A DNA stretch of 64,000 nucleotides from Psychrobacter immobilis. GTDB lineage: Bacteria; Pseudomonadota; Gammaproteobacteria; Pseudomonadales; Moraxellaceae. The DNA lies in assembly GCF_904846235.1 (NCBI RefSeq), contig NZ_CAJGZN010000005.1:146694-210693 (forward strand), written 5' to 3'. Both the position numbers and the translations under genes were made by a program. Positions 51,791 to 61,036 of this stretch are shown here, piece by piece; positions within the stretch are counted from its first letter, which is position 1, and the number at the start of each line of letters is the position of its first letter. The notes under the pieces are model-generated. The model was not told the DNA's origin. It saw only the letters and a program-made list of their open reading frames with translations, and made no database searches.

Positions 51791-52738
51791 TTAACGAGTT
51801 TTTTCTGGATAGGTCGGCTCAAATAGTCCAAGCGACATAGCTTTTTTGACCGTACCCATAATGTCACTATTGACGATATCAAATAAGGTATCTAATTCAT
51901 CGATGACATAGTAGATCGGCTGTATCTGATCGATACGATAAGGCGTCCGCAACACATCGAGCAAATCAAACGCTCGGTGCTCAGGTTGAGACTGAGGTTG
52001 AGATTGCGGCTTATTTTGAGCGATTGGAAGCTCTTGCGGCGTCCGATCAAGTGCGTAGATCGTTTCAGAAGGTGAGCTTAATATACCGCCGCCATAAATT
52101 CTACGATCTTCCACGCGGCTGCCTACTAATCCAAACTCGATGGTAAACCAATAAAGCCTTGCTAAAAACCAGCGCTCCTCTTTGGTTGCACTAAGACCAA
52201 GCTTACCATACGTCTCATTAAAGGCTGCAAACGCAGGATGGGTCAATAGCGGACAATGCCCAACGATTTCGTGAAAGATATCAGGCTCTTCGATATAGTC
52301 CATATCATCGAATCGACGAATAAACGTCGCCACAGGAAAGGACTTATTGGCGAGCAGTTTGAAAAATTTACCAAAGCTAATTAATGCAGGCACAGCAGCC
52401 GTTTGCCAACCTGTGGTCGCTTGTAATACCTCATCGATATCATGCAGCTGCGGGATATGCGTCGTCGGTAAATTTAACTTAGTCAAACCATCTAGATATG
52501 CAGTACAAGCACGATTAGGCGTTTGCTCTGCTTGACGTGCCAGCAGCGCTTGCCACATCGCATGCTCATCATCACTATAGTGAATATGACCATTGCTATC
52601 TGGCTGGTGTGAGATATAGGGCTGTTTTTTATTTGTCGCGTTAGAATGACTGGACGCATCGTCGCTTTGCTTATTAGTCGCAACGCTATTGGTACCGATG
52701 GCAGTATTAAGAGAATCTATCTGTGATAGGCGTTCCAT
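51791..52738 (-). CDS. phhA: Phenylalanine 4-hydroxylase
   Basis: This 315-residue, non-heme iron, pterin-dependent monooxygenase converts phenylalanine to tyrosine. The iron ligands are His156 and His161 (DIFHEIVGHCPLL) and Glu201 (LYWFTIEFGLV). The first 40 residues are Ser/Thr/Asn-rich and not conserved, and a Q/S/P stretch (KPQSQPQSQPEH) lies near residue 246. The core length fits bacterial single-domain enzymes such as that of Chromobacterium (about 297). It begins a minus-strand pair with phhB, followed upstream by hppD on the same strand. Confidence 0.93.
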   Translation of the reverse strand: MERLSQIDSLNTAIGTNSVATNKQSDDASSHSNATNKKQPYISHQPDSNGHIHYSDDEHAMWQALLARQAEQTPNRACTAYLDGLTKLNLPTTHIPQLHDIDEVLQATTGWQTAAVPALISFGKFFKLLANKSFPVATFIRRFDDMDYIEEPDIFHEIVGHCPLLTHPAFAAFNETYGKLGLSATKEERWFLARLYWFTIEFGLVGSRVEDRRIYGGGILSSPSETIYALDRTPQELPIAQNKPQSQPQSQPEHRAFDLLDVLRTPYRIDQIQPIYYVIDELDTLFDIVNSDIMGTVKKAMSLGLFEPTYPEKTR

Positions 52739-52869
52739 GCCTGTATTCCTTTTATCGCAATGAGAGCATTACCTTTGCAGTATGCTTTTAGGTAATACTC
52801 CTATTAAGGACAACACAAACTCCTTTTGTCTTGTCCATTGATTAAACGTGGCCCGAGCATTAGACAATA

Positions 52870-53970
52870 TTATAGGGTTTCAGTCTCTGGCTGACCGACT
52901 GTGCCGCGACGTACTTGGTCACGCTCTATCGATTCAAACAACGCTTTAAAGTTGCCTTCACCAAAGCCATCTGCATAATCGCCTTTACGTTGAATAAACT
53001 CAAAGAACACTGGGCTACCTAAGATGGTTTCCGAGAAAATCTGTAGTAATAGACGCGGTGCGCCGCCTTCTGTTGTACCGTCTAACAAGATACCGCGCGT
53101 TTGCAAGTCAGCGACATTTTCACCATGGTTCGGTAAACGCTCGCTCAGCATTTCATAATAAGCGGCATTTGGTGCGGTCATCAGCGGAATACCAGCTGCT
53201 TTTAGCTTATCAATACTGGCAAACAAGTCATCACTGGCTAAAGCAATATGCTGAATACCTTCGCCATTGAAGTGCATTAGATACTCTTCGATTTGGCCAC
53301 CGCCCTGCTTGGCTTCTTCATTCAGTGGAATACGGATTTTTCCATCCGGTGCTGTCATGGCTTTACTGGTTAGTCCCGTGTACTCACCTTTGATATCAAA
53401 GTAGCGAATCTCGCGGAAATTAAAGATACGCTCATAGAATTTTGCCCAGTATGCCATGCGTCCACGATAGACGTTGTGCGTTAGATGGTCGATAACTTTG
53501 AAGCCATAGCCGACAGGGTTTCTGTCGATATCTGCAAAGAACTCAAAGTCGACATCATAGATAGATTCGCCGTCTTTATAACGGTCAATCAAATAGATTA
53601 ATGATCCGCCAATGCCTTTGATAGCAGGCAATCTAAGCTCCATCACCCCAGTTGGCACATCTACTGGCTGCGCACCCATTTCCACCGCAAGCTCATATGC
53701 TTTTTTGGCATCTTTTACCCGAAAGCCCATGCTACAAGCACCAGCACCATGCTCTTCAACGAAGTAACTGGATTGGCTTTTTGGCTCACGGTTTAAGATA
53801 AGGTTGATATCACCTTGGCGATATAGCGCCACATCTTTTGATCTGTGATTGGCCACGTGGGCAAATCCAAGCTGCTTAAACAATGCGTCGACTGCATCAG
53901 GCTGCGGAGAAGCAAACTCGACAAAATCAAATCCATTTAGTCCCATTGGGTTGTCAAATAAATCTGCCAT
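52870..53970 (-). CDS. hppD: 4-hydroxyphenylpyruvate dioxygenase
   Basis: This 366-residue Fe(II) enzyme of the VOC fold turns 4-hydroxyphenylpyruvate into homogentisate. The facial triad is His162 (VIDHLTHNV), His241 ([12 protein letters not shown]) and Glu324 ([12 protein letters not shown]). The C-terminal [22 protein letters not shown] is typical. I chose ATG 53970 (AAGGATAATTACA before it); a longer frame to 53991 is less likely. A LysR gene is divergent to it. The next enzyme, homogentisate dioxygenase of the HmgA type, is not found in the window. Confidence 0.94.
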   Translation of the reverse strand: MADLFDNPMGLNGFDFVEFASPQPDAVDALFKQLGFAHVANHRSKDVALYRQGDINLILNREPKSQSSYFVEEHGAGACSMGFRVKDAKKAYELAVEMGAQPVDVPTGVMELRLPAIKGIGGSLIYLIDRYKDGESIYDVDFEFFADIDRNPVGYGFKVIDHLTHNVYRGRMAYWAKFYERIFNFREIRYFDIKGEYTGLTSKAMTAPDGKIRIPLNEEAKQGGGQIEEYLMHFNGEGIQHIALASDDLFASIDKLKAAGIPLMTAPNAAYYEMLSERLPNHGENVADLQTRGILLDGTTEGGAPRLLLQIFSETILGSPVFFEFIQRKGDYADGFGEGNFKALFESIERDQVRRGTVGQPETETL

Positions 53971-54148
53971 TGTAATTATCCTTAATTTCAATTGGTAATA
54001 GAAAATCGATGAGTGGTAAAAGTCGATTATTAGTAAAAGTCTATAAAACGATTAATAATCAATCTTTATTGTTGACGTTGTATTTATATTAGATTAGCTT
54101 TATTTATAAGACTAATTGTTTTTTATGATTTATTTATCAGGTTTACTT

Positions 54149-55096
54149 ATGAATATCAGCATTCGCCAATTGACCGCATTTATCAAAGTCGCTGACAACG
54201 GCAGTTTTACTCGTGCCAGCGAACAGATGTATTTGACCCAATCTGCCGTCAGTGGATTGATTAAGGAATTAGAGACTGGCCTAGGTATCGTGTTGTTTGA
54301 TCGCACCACTCGCCAGTTATCTTTGTCAGCAGTCGGACGGCATCTACTACCGCAAGCGCGGCGTATCTTGAATGAGATGCAGCTGTTTGAAAATGAAGCG
54401 AGTAGCTTGACCAGCTTGGCCCAAGGTCAAGTGCGCTTGGCGGTATCACAGTTTGCAGCGTCTTCCCTACCTGCTGTCATCGCTCAATTTGCCAAAGAAT
54501 ATCCAAATATCGGTGTCTCGCTATTGGACTGTTCAGCCGAGAATTTGCTTAAGCATATCCAAGATATCGAAGTCGATTTAGGCGTTGGTACTGAGCTTGG
54601 TTTTATAGAAACTGAAGATGATATCAGGGCTGACTTGTTATATCAGCTACCATTTTGTGTGGTTATGCCAGACAGCCATCCGTTAGCAAAAAGAGACGAA
54701 ATTACTTGGCAAGATTTATTAGAAACGCCGCTGATTACCTTACAAGGTCCGTTCCTTGAGCAAGTAACCGCAGAGCTCGATGATTCTATCTCCGCTCACG
54801 TTCAACAGGCCCGCTACAAGGTGAACTTTATGTCCACTGCGCTTGAGATGACGCGGCAAGGCTTTGGTATCACGCTGTGTCTGCCCTATATGCCTGAAGT
54901 TATTGATTGGGTCAGTGCTAATGGTCTGCTGATGCGACCACTCACTCAACCAGTCAAAATGCGGCAATTCTTTATCTATCAACGTGCTTCACGTGCGCTC
55001 TCTCCGGCGACCATTGCTTTTAAGCAGTTCTTGCAAACCTATTTTGCGACTCATTATAACGACCTACATCACTCTGAATCATCGTCTAGCGAATGA
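54149..55096 (+). CDS. LysR-family transcriptional regulator
   Basis: A 315-residue LysR protein with the winged helix at residues 1-60 (IRQLTAFIKVADNGSFTRASEQMYLTQSAVSGLIKELETGLG) and a substrate-binding-like C-terminal domain. The start at ATG 54149 is set by the HTH; the frame is open to 54116. It is divergent from hppD and precedes tyrB by 157 bp, so it is the natural candidate to control the tyrosine genes. A C-terminal Ser/His-rich tail is variable. Confidence 0.86.
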   Translation: MNISIRQLTAFIKVADNGSFTRASEQMYLTQSAVSGLIKELETGLGIVLFDRTTRQLSLSAVGRHLLPQARRILNEMQLFENEASSLTSLAQGQVRLAVSQFAASSLPAVIAQFAKEYPNIGVSLLDCSAENLLKHIQDIEVDLGVGTELGFIETEDDIRADLLYQLPFCVVMPDSHPLAKRDEITWQDLLETPLITLQGPFLEQVTAELDDSISAHVQQARYKVNFMSTALEMTRQGFGITLCLPYMPEVIDWVSANGLLMRPLTQPVKMRQFFIYQRASRALSPATIAFKQFLQTYFATHYNDLHHSESSSSE

Positions 55097-55253
55097 CGTA
55101 TAGCATGTCAAATGCGCTTGATAGATGGATAAACAATCTATTTGGCTATTTATTTTATTAATTGCCTCATATAACCCACTCTCGTGTTGAGTTCAGCCGC
55201 GATTTGCTCTATGATTTTCGGCTGCTCGATTTATATTTTTATAAGGAAATGGC

Positions 55254-56450
55254 ATGTTTGAACGTATCGATTATTACGCTGGTGATCCAATCTTAGGTCT
55301 TATGGAAAAATACTCAGCAGATAGCAATCCTAACAAGGTCAATTTAGGTATTGGTATTTATTATGATGAGAATGGCGTATTGCCTGTACTCGACTGTGTA
55401 AAAACAGCCGAAGAGCGTATTGCTGATCCTATCGCACCGCGTCCATACCTGCCAATGGCAGGCCTGCCAGGTCACCGTAAAGGCTGTCAGGAATTACTAT
55501 TTGGTAAAGACGCCCAGATTTTAAAGGACGGCTTGGTCGCTACTATCGCTACAATCGGTGGTTCTGGCGCGTTGAAAGTTGGTGCTGAATTTATCCACAC
55601 ATGGTTCCCACAAGCCAAATGCTATGTGAGCGATCCGACATGGGGCAACCATATCGCTATCTTTGAAGGCTCTGATGTAGAAGTGGGTAAATACCCGTAC
55701 TACGACAAAGCCAACAGCAGCATCAAATTTGATGAAATGATTGCGTTTTTTGAAACATTAAACAAAAATGACGTCATTTTGCTACACCCATGCTGCCATA
55801 ACCCAACCGGTATGGATTTGACTCAAGCGCAATGGGATACTGTACTCAACGTCGTGAAGGCGCGTGAGCTGATTCCATTCATGGACATCGCTTATCAAGG
55901 GTTTGGCGAAGACATGGACAGCGACGCTTACGCTATTCGTAAAGCGGTTGAGATGGGCTTGCCATTGTTTGTTAGCAACTCATTCTCTAAAAACTTGTCG
56001 CTATACGGTGAGCGTGTCGGTGGCCTATCAGTCGTCTGCCCAACCGTAGACGAAACCGAGCGCGTATTCGGTCAGCTAAATGCGACCGTACGCCGTATCT
56101 ACTCAAGCCCGCCATCACATGGTGGACGTGTGGTCGATATCGTTATGAACGATGAAACACTACATGAGCAGTGGGTTGGCGAAGTTTATGCGATGCGCGA
56201 CCGTATCAAAGCGATGCGCCTAAAGCTAAAATCGGTATTAGAAGCTAAAATCCCTAACCGTAACTTTGATTACATCACTCGTCAAAATGGTATGTTTAGC
56301 TTTACTGGTCTCACGCCTGAGCAAGTCGAGCGTTTACAGATTGAGTTTGGGATCTATATGGTATCTAACTCACGTATGTGTGTGGCTGGCCTAAATACTA
56401 GTAACATCGACTATGTGGCTAATGCCATGGCAGACGTCTTAAAAGACTAA
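55254..56450 (+). CDS. tyrB: Aromatic amino acid aminotransferase
   Basis: A 398-residue PLP class-I aminotransferase that converts tyrosine to 4-hydroxyphenylpyruvate (and can act on Phe and Asp). Features: FERIDYYAGDPILGLMEKY at the start, DPTWGNHIAIFEG, HPCCHNPTGMDLT, and SNSFSKNLSLYGERVGG with the PLP-binding Lys at about 246. NSRMCVAGLN holds the C-terminal carboxylate-binding Arg. The TyrB/AspC subgroup fits, and the pathway context favours TyrB. AAGGAAATGGC precedes the ATG. Confidence 0.9.
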   Translation: MFERIDYYAGDPILGLMEKYSADSNPNKVNLGIGIYYDENGVLPVLDCVKTAEERIADPIAPRPYLPMAGLPGHRKGCQELLFGKDAQILKDGLVATIATIGGSGALKVGAEFIHTWFPQAKCYVSDPTWGNHIAIFEGSDVEVGKYPYYDKANSSIKFDEMIAFFETLNKNDVILLHPCCHNPTGMDLTQAQWDTVLNVVKARELIPFMDIAYQGFGEDMDSDAYAIRKAVEMGLPLFVSNSFSKNLSLYGERVGGLSVVCPTVDETERVFGQLNATVRRIYSSPPSHGGRVVDIVMNDETLHEQWVGEVYAMRDRIKAMRLKLKSVLEAKIPNRNFDYITRQNGMFSFTGLTPEQVERLQIEFGIYMVSNSRMCVAGLNTSNIDYVANAMADVLKD

Positions 56451-56515
56451 TTAGTCCAAGTTACTTAACATATTACTCAATATATAACTTTATAAAAAAT
56501 AAACATAGATAAGAA

Positions 56516-56543
56516 AGGCTGAGCGATTGCGCGGCCTTTTTTT
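56516..56543 (+). terminator. Rho-independent terminator after tyrB
   Basis: AGGCTGAGC-GATT-GCGCGGCCT (56516-56537) forms a stem with one mismatch and one G-T pair, followed by seven T. It separates tyrB from the fumarylacetoacetase gene. The 296-bp gap otherwise holds the operator candidate at 56682-56717. Confidence 0.75.
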
Positions 56544-56681
56544 GCGCCTAGCATTTAATCAAAACCATCTAGTCAGAACCGTTTAGCTAAAACCCTTTAG
56601 TCAAACAACGGCAACAACTTTTCAAAGCAGCCTTTTCACAAAAGACGTTGCAGAAAAAACTTGCAATCCATATATCAATAA

Positions 56682-56717
56682 ATTACATTATACGTAAGTG
56701 ATTAATTATAACGTAAT
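56682..56717. promoter_or_regulatory. Inverted repeat (operator candidate) upstream of fahA
   Basis: ATTACATTATA (56682-56692) and TATAACGTAAT (56707-56717) pair with one mismatch around a 14-nt spacer, 29 bp before the start codon. Part of it (CATTATACGTAAGTGAT) resembles CATTATGAAGTAAGATC on the minus strand at 60980-60996, upstream of maiA. It may be the site of the IclR-family regulator at 60006. Confidence 0.45.
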
Positions 56718-56746
56718 TCGTAATTTATATTAGCAAGGAGCAAATC

Positions 56747-58048
56747 ATGTCAACGACTGACAGCACCCTCACCTCTTTTATTGATATCGCTGCTGACTCT
56801 GACTTTTCTATTCACAATCTCCCTTATGGCATCTTTAGTGAAACCAAAGACGCTGCTAGTGATAGCAAGCGCCGTGCAGGCGTTGCCATCGGTGAGCATG
56901 TACTGGATCTATCTGTACTCGAAGCCGAAGGATTATTAAGTTTGAACGGTGGTCCGTATTTTGACCAGTCCACTCTAAATGCTTTTATTGATTCTGGTCG
57001 AGACAATTGGACGCAAGCACGTACGACGATTCAGACACTGCTGTCTAGCGACAATGACACCCTACGTGACAATGCAGACTTACAGAACAAAGTCCTGTTT
57101 AAGCAAGCAGACGTCACCATGCATTTGCCAGTGCAAGTACCGGGCTTTACCGATTTTTACTCATCGAAAGAGCACGCGACCAACGTCGGCACCATGTTCC
57201 GCGATCCAAACAACGCCCTGCTACCTAATTGGACCGAAATGCCTGTCGGCTATAACGGACGCGCCAGCACCGTCATCGTCAGTGGAACTGATATCGTGCG
57301 TCCATCCGGTCAGCTAAAGCCTAGCCCTGACGACCGCCCTATCTTCTCTGCCTGTAAGCGCTTGGATTTTGAGCTAGAGACCGCATTTGTCGTTGGTAAA
57401 GGCAATCATATCGGTCAGCCAATCGCCGTAGATGATGCCGCTGATCATATTTTTGGCATGGTGTTGCTCAATGACTGGTCAGCACGAGATATCCAAAAAT
57501 GGGAATACGTGCCTTTAGGTCCATTTAATGCTAAGACCTTTGCCTCCGAGGTTTCTCCTTGGATTGTCACCATGGATGCGTTGGCTCCGTTCAAAACAGC
57601 TTGTCCAACACAAGAACCCAAGCCACTCGCTTATTTAAATGAAAAATCGAGCGACAACAGCTTTGACATCAATCTATCGGTTGAATTACTACCTAAAAAT
57701 GCGGAAACAGCGACCATCATTTGTGAGACCAACTTCAAATACATGTATTGGTCAATGGCACAGCAGCTTACCCACCACACCATCACTGGCTGCAAAGTTG
57801 AAGTCGGTGACATGATGGGTTCAGGCACGATTTCAGGACCAACGCCTGATTCTTATGGCTCGATGCTAGAGATTGCTTGGAATGCTACCAAACCAGTCAC
57901 GCTTGAAGGTGGCGAAACACGCAGCTTTATCGAAGATGGTGACACAGTCATTATGAAAGGCTATAGCGAAAAAGACGGCATCCGTGTTGGCTTTGGTGAA
58001 GTACGCGGCAAGGTATTACCAGCACTGAGCTTTGATTTTGATAAATAG
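56747..58048 (+). CDS. fahA: Fumarylacetoacetase
   Basis: A 433-residue fumarylacetoacetate hydrolase that gives fumarate and acetoacetate, the last step of tyrosine degradation. The N-terminal domain (FSIHNLPYGIFSE) and catalytic core (PGFTDFYSSKEHATNVGTMFR; RLDFELETAFVVGKGN with the metal Glu pair; LLNDWSARDIQKWEYVPLGPFNAKTFAS) are those of full-length eukaryote-type FAH, and not of the short FAHD group. The C-terminal WSMAQQLTHHTITGC and GDMMGSGTISGP are also typical. It begins a cluster with the VOC gene. AAGGAGCAAATC precedes the ATG. Confidence 0.93.
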   Translation: MSTTDSTLTSFIDIAADSDFSIHNLPYGIFSETKDAASDSKRRAGVAIGEHVLDLSVLEAEGLLSLNGGPYFDQSTLNAFIDSGRDNWTQARTTIQTLLSSDNDTLRDNADLQNKVLFKQADVTMHLPVQVPGFTDFYSSKEHATNVGTMFRDPNNALLPNWTEMPVGYNGRASTVIVSGTDIVRPSGQLKPSPDDRPIFSACKRLDFELETAFVVGKGNHIGQPIAVDDAADHIFGMVLLNDWSARDIQKWEYVPLGPFNAKTFASEVSPWIVTMDALAPFKTACPTQEPKPLAYLNEKSSDNSFDINLSVELLPKNAETATIICETNFKYMYWSMAQQLTHHTITGCKVEVGDMMGSGTISGPTPDSYGSMLEIAWNATKPVTLEGGETRSFIEDGDTVIMKGYSEKDGIRVGFGEVRGKVLPALSFDFDK

Positions 58049-58194
58049 TATTTAAGAAATAACATAGATAGAGAAATAGCAAAATAGGCGTGAAAACTCT
58101 CATGCAGGCTGATAGGAAGACAAATGCATTCACCTACTCATCGTTATGTGAATACAGCCAAATGAGTGACGCGCCTTATCAAAAGGAGTTTGAT

Positions 58195-58770
58195 ATGAGC
58201 TTTCAAATTGAGAAAATCCATCATGTGGCTTATCGCTGCAAAGATGCCAAAGAAACCGTCGAATGGTATAAAAAGAATCTAAATATGGATTTTATTCTGG
58301 CATTCGCAGAAGATCATGTGCCTTCGACCAAAGCCTTTGACCCTTATATGCACGTCTTTTTGGACGCTGGTAATGGAAATGTCTTAGCGTTTTTTGAAGT
58401 ACCCAATCAACCTGAGATGGGCTTTGATCCTAATACCCCAAGCTGGGTGCAGCATTTGGCGCTAAAGGTTAAGGACCGTGACGAGCTTATTGTTGCCAAA
58501 GAGCATTTAGAAAATGCAGGCATTGATGTCATTGGCGTGACCAATCACGGTATATTCCACTCGATTTACTTCTTTGATCCCAACGGTCATCGTCTAGAGC
58601 TGACCTATGACGATCCAACTTCAGAAGACAAAGTATCGATGATTACAGATGCCATTAAGCAAGACATGTTAGATGAATGGTCTCGTACCAAACGCGCACC
58701 AGCACACACGCAGTTTTTGCATAGTGATGAGTTGGCTGAAGCACGCGAGGCTGCTCCTGTCGGCGAGTAA
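58195..58770 (+). CDS. VOC-family metalloenzyme (candidate homogentisate dioxygenase)
   Basis: A 191-residue single VOC (glyoxalase/extradiol dioxygenase) protein. The predicted metal ligands are readable at His10 (IHHVAYRC), Glu68 (LAFFEVPN), His87 (WVQHLALKV) and Glu135 (HRLELTYDD). These fit a glyoxalase-type set and also a 2-His-1-Glu dioxygenase triad (His10, His87, Glu135). It lies 146 bp after fahA in a locus that lacks hmgA, so it could replace homogentisate dioxygenase; a lyase or lactoylglutathione-type role is the alternative. I use ATG 58195 because AAAGGAG lies before it; the longer frame to 58090 has no such site. Confidence 0.7.
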   Translation: MSFQIEKIHHVAYRCKDAKETVEWYKKNLNMDFILAFAEDHVPSTKAFDPYMHVFLDAGNGNVLAFFEVPNQPEMGFDPNTPSWVQHLALKVKDRDELIVAKEHLENAGIDVIGVTNHGIFHSIYFFDPNGHRLELTYDDPTSEDKVSMITDAIKQDMLDEWSRTKRAPAHTQFLHSDELAEAREAAPVGE

Positions 58771-58904
58771 CTCTCCTGTCATTCTGTTTACTACCTTTTT
58801 ACATGATCAGTTAATCATCACTTTAATCATAGAAGTGCTAATTGACGACATACCCTAGGTATCAATAAATAGCGAACCCTATCTAACCATCATGAAAGGA
58901 TTCT

Positions 58905-59960
58905 ATGATGAAAATAAGAACCCCTCTAGGAATACTCTTAGCCGCCTCAATTTCGATAACTGGCTGCTCCAATAACGACCAAGCAGCAGGCGCGTCTACA
59001 GATGCAGGTAAAGTGACAACGTTGCGGTTCTCGCATTTCATGACTGCCACTGACAATATAAATACCGAAGCGTTAGAGCCATGGGCAAAGAAAATTGAAG
59101 CAGATTCAAAAGGTCGCTTAAAGATTGAGATCTACCCTTCTGCAACGCTCAGCAAACCAGGTGCTACCTATGACGCTACGGCGAAAGGTAGTGTGGATAT
59201 TGGTATGCAAGCGCAAGGATATACAGCAGGACGTTTTCCTTTAACGCAAATTGTAGAGTTGCCAGGTATCACAAATACCGCACAGCAGCAGAGCTGTATA
59301 CTTCATAAGCTATATGATGATGGTGTCATTAAAGATGAGTATGAAGACACGCATTTGCTCGCTTTGATAGGGACTGGACAAGGCGCGCTTCATACGGTTG
59401 ATAAGCCGATTCGCACGCCAGCTGATATGAAAGGTCTCCGTATTCGCCAACCTTCTGCGGTTGCTAGCCACATTATCGAAGCCACTGGTGCTGCACCTGT
59501 TGGCATGCCTGCCAGTGATACCTATACCTCTCTGCAGCGCGGTGTCATTGAGGGGCTCAGCTTTACTTGGCAACCCATTCAAGCGTTTCGCCTTGATGAG
59601 CTGATCAATACGCACACCAACATTCCTTTTTATAATTCCACCTTTGTGATTAGCATGAACAAAGAGAAATACAACAGCTTGCCTGATGACCTCAAAAAAG
59701 TGATTGATGATAATTCTGGCGCAGAGCTGGCAGCGCATATCTCTAAAGTATTTGACGTCAGCAATGCCAAAGCAATGGCCGCTGCCAAAGAAAAAGGCGA
59801 TATTATGATTGATATTCCTGATCCACTCAACGACCCAGATTGGAGAGGCCCATTAATGGAGGGCTCTCAGCATTACCTAGATGAAGTAAATGCAACTGGT
59901 CTAGACGCTGATAACGTATACGAAAAAGCAAAAGCGGCCAGTAGCGCCTGTATGGTTTAA
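58905..59960 (+). CDS. TRAP transporter substrate-binding lipoprotein (DctP family)
   Basis: A 351-residue periplasmic binding protein. The signal peptide ends in a lipobox (SISITGC, Cys21), so it is probably anchored as a lipoprotein. DctP features include LRFSHFMTATDNINTEALEPWAKKIE, the ligand-binding Arg in ADMKGLRIRQPS and the GVIEGLSFTWQPIQAF segment. ATG 58905 and 58908 are adjacent; AAAGGA lies upstream. No DctQ or DctM membrane gene is in the window. Its position in the tyrosine locus suggests binding of an aromatic or keto acid, but that is inference. Confidence 0.85.
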   Translation: MMKIRTPLGILLAASISITGCSNNDQAAGASTDAGKVTTLRFSHFMTATDNINTEALEPWAKKIEADSKGRLKIEIYPSATLSKPGATYDATAKGSVDIGMQAQGYTAGRFPLTQIVELPGITNTAQQQSCILHKLYDDGVIKDEYEDTHLLALIGTGQGALHTVDKPIRTPADMKGLRIRQPSAVASHIIEATGAAPVGMPASDTYTSLQRGVIEGLSFTWQPIQAFRLDELINTHTNIPFYNSTFVISMNKEKYNSLPDDLKKVIDDNSGAELAAHISKVFDVSNAKAMAAAKEKGDIMIDIPDPLNDPDWRGPLMEGSQHYLDEVNATGLDADNVYEKAKAASSACMV

Positions 59961-60005
59961 AGGATGAATTGAAGGCACGCCCTAGCTTATAGCACCACAT
60001 ACTGA

Positions 60006-60863
60006 CTAGGCAATTTGATAACGCTGTGCTATCGCCAGTATTTGCTTAACCACGTTATGTTGCTCGCTCATCGGTAACTGCTCTGTTGTTCCAATGATAG
60101 TGATAGCATATTCTAGCGGTAAATCTTCACTATCAGTTTTTTCACTACTCGTGGATGGTTTAGTAGCACTATTGGCAAGCTGTGGCAATATAACAGGAAT
60201 CGTAATGGCGTTAATCCCCATAAGCATATCGCCCGTCACTGTCGCATAGCCTTGAGTACGAATTTTGGCCTGTAGCTGGGTAAAGTGCTGCCACTTCTCG
60301 GCCATATCTGCGGCGGTATTACTCGTATGCCATTCAGCTGTGACCAATGGCTGAATGACGGCATCAGGTTGATAACTGGCAAATAACTGCCCTGTGGCCG
60401 ATGTCGTCAGAGGCATACGTGAGCCGATGCGAGTAATGATACTAATCGGACTGTCTGGCTCAACGGACTGAATAATAATAGGGCCTTCGCTAAACCATTT
60501 GGCAATTTGCACACCGCAATTTAAGGTGTCTTTGATTTCATCAGCCACTTGCGTGAGACGTGCCAAAAGATTGTTTTGGTTGAGTCCAGTATGTCCTAGT
60601 GATGCCAATGCATTGACTCTATCGCCAAGCCCATAGCGCCCATCATCAAGCTTACGCGCGTAGTTTTTGCGGATGAGGCTGACCAAGTAACGATGGGATT
60701 TTGCTGGATGCATTTGCATGGCTTCAGCGATATCTTTTAACATCATAGGCTCATTGCGGTCGATCAGCACATCGAGTATCGACAGCCCAATCTCAAGCGA
60801 CTGAACCCCACTTTGGTTTTTACTGCTGATAGAACTGTCTACAAGGGTTTTGTCTGCTGGCAT
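60006..60863 (-). CDS. IclR-family transcriptional regulator
   Basis: A 285-residue regulator. The winged helix is VQSLEIGLSILDVLIDRNEPMMLKDIAEAMQMHPAKSHRYLVSLIRKNY, followed by the IclR ligand domain with GSRMPLTTSATGQLFASY. A short Ser/Thr-rich insertion lies near residue 245. I start at ATG 60863; a longer frame from TTG 60944 adds 27 residues made of repeats (NKPLLNKPLTSKPSL) encoded by direct DNA repeats. It is divergent from maiA and next to the TRAP and fahA genes, so it is a likely regulator of the tyrosine degradation genes on this side. Confidence 0.83.
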   Translation of the reverse strand: MPADKTLVDSSISSKNQSGVQSLEIGLSILDVLIDRNEPMMLKDIAEAMQMHPAKSHRYLVSLIRKNYARKLDDGRYGLGDRVNALASLGHTGLNQNNLLARLTQVADEIKDTLNCGVQIAKWFSEGPIIIQSVEPDSPISIITRIGSRMPLTTSATGQLFASYQPDAVIQPLVTAEWHTSNTAADMAEKWQHFTQLQAKIRTQGYATVTGDMLMGINAITIPVILPQLANSATKPSTSSEKTDSEDLPLEYAITIIGTTEQLPMSEQHNVVKQILAIAQRYQIA

Positions 60864-61036
60864 GATTTGCTCGATTCTGGTGTGATTGGTTATTTTTAAT
60901 GATGGTTTGCTTGTTAGTGGTTTGTTCAATAAGGGTTTGTTCAATAATGGCTTGCCTGATCAAATAACACTGAGATACAGATCTTACTTCATAATGTTTA
61001 TCTTTATAAAAACACATCTACATAAGGACATGAATC

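Noticed and set aside
58848..58860. ATAC-CCTAG-GTAT palindrome upstream of the TRAP lipoprotein as a BenM/CatM site
   Set aside because: The spacer is 5 and not 7 bp, and the gene is not part of the benzoate pathway. It may still be an unrelated operator.
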